A DNA stretch of 12,835 nucleotides from JAENVU01 sp964639075 (lineage in GTDB: Bacteria; Actinomycetota; Acidimicrobiia; IMCC26256; JAENVU01). A program made the translations under genes and the position numbers. Positions 8,175-12,835 of this stretch are shown in pieces (the first letter of the stretch is position 1; every line of letters starts with the position of its first letter). A model generated the notes under the pieces. The model saw only the letters and a program-made list of their open reading frames with translations. It made no database searches and was not told where the DNA came from. The stretch covers positions 1 through 12,835 of the forward strand of contig CAZXCB010000087.1 in the NCBI GenBank assembly GCA_964639075.1, written 5' to 3'.

Positions 8175-9475
8175 TGGCCGACCACTTCGTGATCGACGGC
8201 TCCAACCTCGCGACCGAGGGCCGCACCGAGCCCAGCCTCGCCCAGCTGCGCGAGGCCGTGGACGCCTTCCGCGCCGAGCACCCCGACACCCGGGTCACCG
8301 TGGTCGTCGACGCGAGCTTCGAGCACCGCATCGACCCGTCCGAACGCCCGGCGTTCTCGAAGGCCGAGATCGCGAGCGAGGTCGTCTCCCCGCCCGCGGG
8401 CGCGGTCGGGCGCGGCGACGGGTTCCTGCTCCAGATCGCGAACCGCACGGGCGCGTCGGTCGTCTCCAACGACTCGTTCCAGGAATTCCACGCGGAGTAC
8501 GACTGGCTGTTCGAGCCTGGTCGCCTCATCGGCGGCAAGCCGGTCCCGGGCGTCGGCTGGATCTTCTCCATCCGTCGCCCGGTGCGTGGCATCGTGAGTC
8601 GCAAGACCACCCAGCGCGCCAAGAAGGAGGCCAAGGCGGCCGACCAGGTGCGCGAGGCGATCGCGGAGGCGACGGCCGACGCGATGACGAACCAGACGGG
8701 TGGCCGCCGCCGGCGGCGGGGCGGCCGCGGCCGCGGCGCGCAGCCCGAGACCGCCGAGCCGGAGGCGGTGAACCAACCCGCGCCATTCCTCCAGTTCGTG
8801 ATCGACCACCGGCTCGGGACCGAGGTCGAGGGACTGGTCGACGCGTTCTCGTCCCACGGTGCCTTCGTCAGCGTCGACGACGTCCGGTGCTACGTCCCGT
8901 TGAGCGCGATGGGTGATCCGCGGCCGAACCGAGCGCGCGACGTGCTCGAGCGGGGCGAGACGCGCCGCTTCGTGGTGCAGGCCGTCGACGCGCCCCGCCG
9001 CGGCATCGAGCTCGCCCTCCCCGGCTTCGAGAAGGTGGCCGGCGCGCCGAGCGACGAGACGGTGGAGGCCGAGGTGAAGCGGAGCCGCCCGAAGCGGCAG
9101 CCGGGTCCGGCGGTCAAGGAGAAGCCGCCCGCGAAGAAGCCGGCGAAGAAGGCACCCGCCGGCAAGGCGGTCGTGAAGAAGACGGTCGCGAAGAAGACGA
9201 CCGCGAAGAAGACGACCGCGAAGAAGACGACCGCGAAGAAGACGACTGCCGGGAAGACCGCGAGCAGCCCGGCGGTCGAGCGGACGCCGGCCCGGAAGGC
9301 GCCCGCGAAGAAGCCGGCCGCGAAGAAGAACGCCGCGAAGCAGGCGCCCGCGACGCCAGCCCCCGCCAGGAAGACCACGGCGAAGAAGGCCCCCGCCACG
9401 AAGACCCCGGCCAAGAAGACGGCGGCGAAGAAGACCGACGCCAAGAAGAACGTCGCGAGAAAGGGCGGTCGATGA
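8174..9475 (+). CDS. NYN/PIN-like RNase fused to an S1-like domain and a histone-H1-like lysine-rich tail
   Basis: The product is 433 aa. Residues 1-130 look like a Zc3h12a-type NYN/PIN ribonuclease domain. They hold FVIDGSN (D8, N11), VTVVVDASFEHR (D46), a GRGDGFLL segment (D82) and VVSNDSFQEF (D100), which gives four acidic positions suitable for metal-dependent RNA cleavage. A helical, lysine-rich stretch and an arginine/glycine patch (GGRRRRRGGRGRG, about 176-188) follow. About residues 207-265 resemble an S1/OB RNA-binding domain (GTEVEGLVDAFSSHGAFVSV... through GIELALPG). From about 300 to the end the protein is PAKKA/TAKKT repeats like histone H1 and the tail of mycobacterial HupB, which should bind nucleic acid. 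It is predicted to be cytoplasmic or nucleoid-associated and may act in RNA processing or decay, which is inference. The start overlaps the synthetase stop by 1 nt and the end overlaps the rhodanese start by 4 nt (ATGA). The domain calls were made by eye. Confidence 0.85.
   Translation: MADHFVIDGSNLATEGRTEPSLAQLREAVDAFRAEHPDTRVTVVVDASFEHRIDPSERPAFSKAEIASEVVSPPAGAVGRGDGFLLQIANRTGASVVSNDSFQEFHAEYDWLFEPGRLIGGKPVPGVGWIFSIRRPVRGIVSRKTTQRAKKEAKAADQVREAIAEATADAMTNQTGGRRRRRGGRGRGAQPETAEPEAVNQPAPFLQFVIDHRLGTEVEGLVDAFSSHGAFVSVDDVRCYVPLSAMGDPRPNRARDVLERGETRRFVVQAVDAPRRGIELALPGFEKVAGAPSDETVEAEVKRSRPKRQPGPAVKEKPPAKKPAKKAPAGKAVVKKTVAKKTTAKKTTAKKTTAKKTTAGKTASSPAVERTPARKAPAKKPAAKKNAAKQAPATPAPARKTTAKKAPATKTPAKKTAAKKTDAKKNVARKGGR
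9176..9250 (+). repeat. 15-bp tandem repeat encoding KKTTA units
   Basis: Five consecutive 15-bp units of the form AAGAAGACGACCGCG lie within the lysine-rich tail. Three (9191-9235) are identical, and the first (9176) and last (9236) differ at a few bases. Each unit encodes K-K-T-T/V-A, so changes in copy number keep the frame and alter only tail length. Confidence 0.9.
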
Positions 9476-9807
9476 GCACCGAGATCCCCGTGATCACCGT
9501 CGGAGACGTCGACGAGCTCGAGGAACCGGTGCTGCTCGACGTGCGCGAGTCCGACGAGTACGACGCGGGCCACGCGCCCGACACCCTGTTCCACCCGCTC
9601 GGTTCGCTCCCCGACGCCGTCGCCGCGCTGCCGACCGATCGCCCGATCCTGTGCATCTGCCGTTCGGGCCACCGCTCGGCGCACGCCACGGCCTTCCTGC
9701 GCGAGCAGGGCCTCGACGCGATCAACCTCGAGGGCGGCATGCGGGCTTGGGCCGCGTTCGGTCTCGACGTCGTCCGCGCCGACGGCTCCCACGGCACCGT
9801 GATCTGA
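9472..9807 (+). CDS. Single-domain rhodanese-like sulfurtransferase
   Basis: The product is 111 aa, the usual size of a single rhodanese domain. It begins with a strand leading to LLDVRESDEYDAGH, the conserved rhodanese DVRE motif, and continues through the helix PLGSLPDAVAAL. The active-site loop is CRSGHRS at 63-69, with C63 as the predicted persulfide-carrying cysteine, and C61 is two residues before it. The C-terminal motif INLEGGMRAWAAFGL is typical of the family. Such proteins transfer sulfane sulfur to cyanide, thiols or carrier proteins in the cytoplasm; the acceptor here is unknown. The start lies in a 4-nt ATGA overlap with the RNase-fusion gene, with AAAGGG about 6 nt upstream, so translation is probably coupled. 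A strong hairpin begins 6 nt after the stop, making this the last gene of the operon. Confidence 0.92.
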   Translation: MSTEIPVITVGDVDELEEPVLLDVRESDEYDAGHAPDTLFHPLGSLPDAVAALPTDRPILCICRSGHRSAHATAFLREQGLDAINLEGGMRAWAAFGLDVVRADGSHGTVI

Positions 9808-9813
9808 GCACGC

Positions 9814-9838
9814 GGGAGCTGCGCTCGTCGCGGCTCCC
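9814..9838 (+). terminator. Strong stem-loop after the rhodanese gene
   Basis: GGGAGCTGCG (9814-9823), loop CTCGT, CGCGGCTCCC (9829-9838) forms a 10-bp stem with one G.U pair. It lies 6 nt after the stop codon. There is no U-tract, which is common for terminators in GC-rich actinobacteria. Confidence 0.6.
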
Positions 9839-9850
9839 CAACGCTGGGGA
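9835..9850 (+). other. Second short hairpin sharing bases with the terminator stem
   Basis: TCCCC (9835-9839), loop AACGCT, GGGGA (9846-9850) forms a 5-bp stem. It reuses bases 9835-9838 of the terminator's 3' arm, so the two structures cannot form fully at once. Confidence 0.35.
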
Positions 9851-9888
9851 AATCGACGGCACGCGCTGACATCACCGGCGGCGCTCCG

Positions 9889-9894
9889 TACCCT
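9889..9894 (+). promoter_or_regulatory. Candidate -10 box of the PKD-like protein gene
   Basis: CCGTACCCT contains the -10-like TACCCT, the same hexamer as in front of the secreted protein at 5940. It is 101 nt upstream of the ATG at 9996, predicting a leader of about 95 nt. No -35 element is clear. It is the only TANNNT-like site with this GTA context that I noted in the 188-bp gap. Confidence 0.35.
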
Positions 9895-9925
9895 GGCGTC
9901 GAGCTCGGGGCGGGCTGGAGGCGCG

Positions 9926-9996
9926 AAGGAGCGCACTCGGGGCCGTTGGGCAACCCAAGGACGGATAACTCGAACACCAAGGACGGTGGCACTCGA
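9926..9996 (+). repeat. AAGGA...ACTCG direct repeats in the leader
   Basis: AAGGA followed by ACTCG occurs three times, at 9926-9939, 9957-9972 and 9979-9995, with gaps of 4, 6 and 7 nt. The last two copies extend to a perfect CCAAGGACGG direct repeat (9955-9964 and 9977-9986) offset by 22 bp, and both end in ACTCGA. The final copy holds the SD-like AAGGA and runs into the ATG. A small TTGGG-CAA-CCCAA hairpin lies at about 9946-9958, beside the second copy. Confidence 0.55.
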
Positions 9997-10808
9997 TGCG
10001 GCTCCTCCGCCCCGCGCTCGTGCTCGTCACGGCGCTGCTGACGACCCTCACCTCCGGCCCGGTCGCGGCCGCGGTCGACACTGCCGACGTGAGCACCGAT
10101 CCCACCGGCGCGCACGTGGAGCTGACCCATCGCGACACCTGGCGTGAGGTGCCCGCGCGTTCGGGTGGTCCACCGACCGGGTGCGTGCGCACGTGGGTGC
10201 TCTCGCCCGGAGCGTTCGCACTCCGGTTGACGCGGACCGGCGACTACCGGCTGGTCCCCCTGCCGCCGGCACCCGGACCGGAGTACAGCCCGTACCACGT
10301 CGAGTGCGACGGCACGTACGTCGACACCGTGTGGCTGCGGCCCCAGCAGTTCGGCGTCGACCCCCGCGACATCGCCGAACGGCTGGTGCGCGACCTCCCC
10401 TATCCCGAGGCCGCCGTCGGCGCGAGCCCGGACGGGCGGGGGCTCACCGGGCTCGAGTCGTGGTTCTGGGTCGACGGGTACACGGCCACGCCGATCCGCG
10501 ACGCGGTGACGAGATTCGGCATGACGGTGGAGGTCGAGGCAACGCCGGCGTCGGTGAGCTGGGACTTCGGCGACGGCACCACCGCGCGCGGGGCCGGCCT
10601 CGGCTCGGCGCCGCCGGGCCGCTCGGACGTCGTGCACACGTTCGAGACCCGGGGCCGTCCGGCGTGGCCGGTGCGCGCGCTCGTCGTGCTCGCCGTGCGT
10701 TGGAGGCTGGCCGACGGTCCGTGGCAGGCCCTCGAGCCCGTGGTGCGCACCGCGACGCGCAGCTATCCCGTCGTCGAGTCGCGCGCCGCGCTCGTCCCGG
10801 ATCGCTGA
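9996..10808 (+). CDS. Secreted protein with a PKD-like domain, function unknown
   Basis: The product is 270 aa with an N-terminal signal peptide (MRLLRPALVLVTALLTTL...), likely cut near AAA-VD at residue 26. The middle region holds two cysteines (C63, C104) that could form a disulfide, and a GLESWFWVDG segment at about 142-151. About residues 175-260 resemble a PKD beta-sandwich, with the signature WDFGDGT at 189-195, a later HTFETRG and paired beta strands. Proteins with this plan (a W-rich segment before a WDxGDG PKD motif) are widespread in actinobacteria and usually annotated hypothetical. I see no catalytic motif, lipobox or membrane anchor. The start is the ATG at 9996, preceded by AAGGA at 9979-9983, slightly far at 12 nt. 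It stands alone: a terminator and promoter candidate lie upstream, and GlpD, with its own promoter, lies downstream. Confidence 0.85.
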   Translation: MRLLRPALVLVTALLTTLTSGPVAAAVDTADVSTDPTGAHVELTHRDTWREVPARSGGPPTGCVRTWVLSPGAFALRLTRTGDYRLVPLPPAPGPEYSPYHVECDGTYVDTVWLRPQQFGVDPRDIAERLVRDLPYPEAAVGASPDGRGLTGLESWFWVDGYTATPIRDAVTRFGMTVEVEATPASVSWDFGDGTTARGAGLGSAPPGRSDVVHTFETRGRPAWPVRALVVLAVRWRLADGPWQALEPVVRTATRSYPVVESRAALVPDR

Positions 10809-10811
10809 ACA

Positions 10812-10826
10812 CCCGCAGACCGCGGG
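10812..10826 (+). terminator. Short hairpin after the PKD-like gene
   Basis: CCCGC (10812-10816), loop AGACC, GCGGG (10822-10826) is a 5-bp GC stem starting 3 nt after the stop codon and followed by GAAGAG in place of a T-tract. It is a modest terminator candidate. Confidence 0.35.
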
Positions 10827-10885
10827 AAGAGTCGAGCGCGCCTGCCTCGGTGAACCGGCGTCCCGTTCTTGTTCGCTTCGCTCAC

Positions 10886-10900
10886 GGGCCACTCGGGCCC
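10886..10900. other. GC hairpin in the glpD upstream region
   Basis: GGGCC (10886-10890), loop ACTCG, GGCCC (10896-10900) is a 5-bp stem midway between the PKD-like gene and glpD. It could be a second terminator or an operator half. Nothing else supports either reading. Confidence 0.25.
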
Positions 10901-10932
10901 TGGCGACCGGAAGCCCGCGTCGGCGGCCCGGG

Positions 10933-10947
10933 TAACCTGCCCCGATG
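10933..10947 (+). promoter_or_regulatory. Leaderless promoter of glpD
   Basis: GGGTAACCT contains TAACCT (10933-10938), then 6 nt (GCCCCG), then the ATG at 10945. With a 6-nt gap the transcript would start at the A of the start codon. No Shine-Dalgarno sequence is present. Confidence 0.6.
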
Positions 10948-12561
10948 CCCGACTTCGACCGGTCCGCCGCGCTCCGCCGCCTCGAGGCTGAGGAGTTCGA
11001 CGTCCTCGTCGTCGGCGGTGGGATCACCGGGTGCGGCGTCGCCCTCGACGCCGCCAGTCGCGGGCTGCGGACCGCGCTCGTCGAGCGGGACGACTTCGCG
11101 AGCGGCACCTCCTCGAAGTCCTCGAAGCTCGTCCACGGCGGCCTGCGGTACCTCCAGCAGAAGGAGATCCGGCTCGTCTACGACGCCCTGCACGAGCGGC
11201 AACGCGCCCTCGACAACGCGCCGCACCTCGTCCGGGTCCTCCCGTTCCTGATCCCCGTGCTCAGCCGAGACGGCCTGATCAACCCGAAGATCGCGCGGGC
11301 GCTCGGGAGCGCGTTGTGGATGTACGACCTCACCGGCGGCGCACGGATCAAGAAGCTCCACGAGCGGATCGACAAGCAGACCGCGCTGGCGCACATGCCC
11401 ACGCTGCGAGAGCAGAACGTCGCGGCCGCGTACCTCTACTACGACGCGCAGGCCGACGACGCCCGGTTCACCCTCCTGCTCGCGCGTACTGCGGCGAATC
11501 ACGGTGCGGTGCTCGCGAACCACTGCGGGGTCGCCGGCTTCACGAAGGACGCCGGCGGCGCCGTCGTCGGTGCCCGCGTGCGCGCCGACGGCCGGGAGCT
11601 CACCGTCCGCGCGAAGACGGTGGTCAACGCGGCGGGGGTGTTCTCCGACGAGGTGCGGGAGATGGACGAGGGCGTCCACCCGCACTCGATCCGGCCGGCC
11701 AAGGGCATCCACATCACGGTGCCGTGGGAGAAGGTCCGCAACGACATCGCCGCGATCGTGCCGGTGCCCAAGGACCGGCGGTCGATCTTCGTGGTGCCGT
11801 GGGGCGACTTCACCTACATCGGGACGACCGACACCGACTACGACGGGCCGATCGAGGATCCGCAGTGCACGCCCGAGGACGTCCGGTACCTCCTCGACGC
11901 GATGAACCACGCGATGGCGGAGCCGCTCACCGAGGCGGACGTCGTCGGCACGTGGGCGGGCCTGCGACCGCTCGTCACCGGCGGCACCGTCGGCCAGAAG
12001 ACGGCCGACCTCTCGCGCCGGCACCGGGTCGCGACCTCGGCCGGCGGCGTCGTCACCGTCACGGGCGGGAAGCTCACGACGTACCGCAAGATGGCCGAGG
12101 ACACGACGAACACGGTGATGGCGCGCCTCGGCCGCTCGGGCGGCTGCAAGACCAAGCGGCTCAAGCTCTGGGGCCAGGACGGCTCCGTCCCCGATGACGA
12201 GCATCTCGCGCGTCGCTACGGAACCCACGCGGTCGAGATCCTGCGGCTCGACGACGCCGACCGGAGCCTCGCCGACCCGCTCGTCCCGGGCCTGCCGTAC
12301 CGCCGCGCCGAGGCGCTCTACGCCGTGCGCGAGGAGATGGCGACGACGCTCGACGACGTGCTGTCGCGCCGGACCCGGGCCCGCCTGCTCGCCCGCGACG
12401 CCACCGCGGCCGCGGCCGAGGACGTCGCCCGCCTGATCGCGCCGGAGCTCGGCTGGGACGAGGACCGGATCCAGACCGAGGTCCGTGACTTCCGCGGCGC
12501 GCTCGAGCACGAGCGCGCCGCAGCCGCGCTCCCAGGGACCAACCTCTCGCTCGACGCGTAG
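10945..12561 (+). CDS. glpD: FAD-dependent glycerol-3-phosphate dehydrogenase
   Basis: The 538-aa length is normal for aerobic GlpD. The enzyme oxidises sn-glycerol-3-phosphate to dihydroxyacetone phosphate, passing electrons through FAD to membrane quinone, and usually sits on the inner face of the membrane. The N-terminal dinucleotide fold VLVVGGGITGCGVALDAASR has the GxGxxG motif at 24-29 and ends at E47. It is followed by the family signature SGTSSKSSKLVHGGLRYL (about 53-70). Later hallmarks are the GDFTYIGTTDTDYDG strand (about 287-301) and TGGKLTTYRKMAED (about 373-386), which closes the FAD site. The C-terminal 130 residues form the helical DAO_C domain. The start is fixed by the leaderless promoter and by the N-terminal length. 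The next gene begins 30 bp downstream on the same strand. The family call is secure; whether it serves glycerol catabolism or lipid turnover is not shown. Confidence 0.96.
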   Translation: MPDFDRSAALRRLEAEEFDVLVVGGGITGCGVALDAASRGLRTALVERDDFASGTSSKSSKLVHGGLRYLQQKEIRLVYDALHERQRALDNAPHLVRVLPFLIPVLSRDGLINPKIARALGSALWMYDLTGGARIKKLHERIDKQTALAHMPTLREQNVAAAYLYYDAQADDARFTLLLARTAANHGAVLANHCGVAGFTKDAGGAVVGARVRADGRELTVRAKTVVNAAGVFSDEVREMDEGVHPHSIRPAKGIHITVPWEKVRNDIAAIVPVPKDRRSIFVVPWGDFTYIGTTDTDYDGPIEDPQCTPEDVRYLLDAMNHAMAEPLTEADVVGTWAGLRPLVTGGTVGQKTADLSRRHRVATSAGGVVTVTGGKLTTYRKMAEDTTNTVMARLGRSGGCKTKRLKLWGQDGSVPDDEHLARRYGTHAVEILRLDDADRSLADPLVPGLPYRRAEALYAVREEMATTLDDVLSRRTRARLLARDATAAAAEDVARLIAPELGWDEDRIQTEVRDFRGALEHERAAAALPGTNLSLDA

Positions 12562-12577
12562 CTTCGGCACCCGCGCG

Positions 12578-12594
12578 TAACCTCCCCGGGCGTG
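12578..12594 (+). promoter_or_regulatory. Leaderless promoter of the last gene
   Basis: GCGTAACCT contains TAACCT (12578-12583), identical to the glpD box, followed by 8 nt (CCCCGGGC) and the GTG at 12592. It lies in the 30-bp gap after glpD and supports the GTG as start. Confidence 0.55.
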
Positions 12595-12835
12595 ACTGAC
12601 TCCGGGGCTCCGACCGTTCCCATCCCGTTCGGCGCGCCGGCGGCCGACGTCGGCGAACGGCTCGGTGGGATCCGCGTTCCGGTCCCGGCCACCCTGCTCG
12701 CCGAGCTCGAGGCGACCGGCGCCGAGGTCCTCGTCACCGCCGAGGCGACCGCCGAGGCGAGCCGCGACTGGTGGCCGCTCGCCATGATCTGGGCGGTCGA
12801 CGGGCAGGCGCCCGCCCGGGCGGCCGCGGTGGTGC
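12592..12835 (+). CDS. Probable FAD_binding_4 oxidase (alkylglycerone-phosphate-synthase-like), N-terminus only
   Basis: The frame starts at the GTG at 12592 and is open for 81 codons to the window end, so it is 3'-truncated. It reads MTDSGAPTVPIPFGAPAADV..., then LLAELEATGAEVLVTAEATA, then EASRDWWPLAMIWAVDGQ and APARAAAVV. The segment D-x-x-x-DWWPLA...G-x-x-PARAAAVV resembles the stretch just before the FAD-binding PP-loop in actinobacterial FAD-linked oxidases related to alkyldihydroxyacetonephosphate synthase, in which PARPAAVVRP introduces the flavin domain. That resemblance is from memory of the family; the flavin-binding core lies beyond the window. The position directly after glpD, whose product is dihydroxyacetone phosphate, agrees with it. 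Other FAD_binding_4 enzymes (glycolate or lactate oxidase type) remain possible. Confidence 0.6.
   Translation, partial: MTDSGAPTVPIPFGAPAADVGERLGGIRVPVPATLLAELEATGAEVLVTAEATAEASRDWWPLAMIWAVDGQAPARAAAVV

Noticed and set aside
8890..9936. Antisense frame with repeated FFAVVFFAVV, looking like a membrane protein
   Set aside because: It is the reverse complement of the lysine-rich AAG-AAG codon repeat (AAG read as CTT/TTC), and the sense frame has a clear domain structure.
9895..9995. A riboswitch (c-di-GMP GEMM or SAM-type) suggested by GGGCAACCC and the long leader
   Set aside because: The conserved cores of those classes and their second helices are not found. Only a small hairpin and direct repeats are supported.
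10882..12570. 562-aa open frame antisense to glpD
   Set aside because: Long antisense frames are expected opposite high-GC3 codons. It has no recognisable motifs, and the sense strand is an unmistakable GlpD.
1..12835. A defence island, mobile element, CRISPR array or biosynthetic gene cluster
   Set aside because: I saw no transposase, integrase, Cas, restriction, toxin-antitoxin or synthase-module motifs, and no array-like repeats apart from the short ones listed.

Overview
The window is very GC-rich, densely coded DNA that looks like an actinobacterial chromosome. It has no tRNA, rRNA, IS element, phage gene or CRISPR array that I can see. The best guess for the organism is an uncultured or environmental member of the Actinomycetota, possibly Acidimicrobiia. 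The reasons are the codon use, the tandem cyclase-ATPase-TPR regulator, the secreted Ig-like protein, the FadD19-like acyl-CoA synthetase, and several genes that start 6-8 nt after a TA(A/G)CCT-type -10 box with no Shine-Dalgarno sequence. The class-level assignment is inference.

Layout, left to right. (1) 1-3686 (+): the 5'-truncated remainder of a large signalling protein with two class III cyclase-like domains, a P-loop ATPase and TPR repeats. (2) 3634-5940 (-): a secreted modular beta-sandwich protein, convergent with and overlapping the first gene by 53 bp. (3) 6019-6501 (-): a VOC/glyoxalase-fold enzyme. (4) A divergent promoter region at 6502-6590 holding a GC-rich palindrome that recurs 122 bp away inside the next gene. 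(5) 6591-9807 (+): a tightly coupled three-gene operon made of an acyl-CoA synthetase, an NYN/PIN-like RNase fused to an S1-like domain and a histone-H1-like lysine tail, and a rhodanese. A strong hairpin ends it. (6) 9996-10808 (+): a secreted PKD-like protein of unknown function behind a long leader with a repeated AAGGA...ACTCG element. (7) 10945-12561 (+): FAD-dependent glycerol-3-phosphate dehydrogenase. (8) 12592-12835 (+): the start of what is probably a FAD_binding_4 oxidase, cut by the window end.

How the parts relate. The acyl-CoA synthetase, GlpD and probable FAD oxidase point to lipid metabolism. GlpD next to an alkylglycerone-phosphate-synthase-like flavoprotein would fit glycerol/ether-lipid chemistry, but only the N-terminus of the latter is visible. 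The RNase-S1-H1 fusion is the most unusual protein here. Nothing in the window is a recognisable defence island or biosynthetic cluster, and I do not claim a new multi-gene system. The candidates for novelty are the RNase fusion, the paired degenerate cyclase domains, and the cis-regulatory structures at 6510-6657 and 9814-9996.
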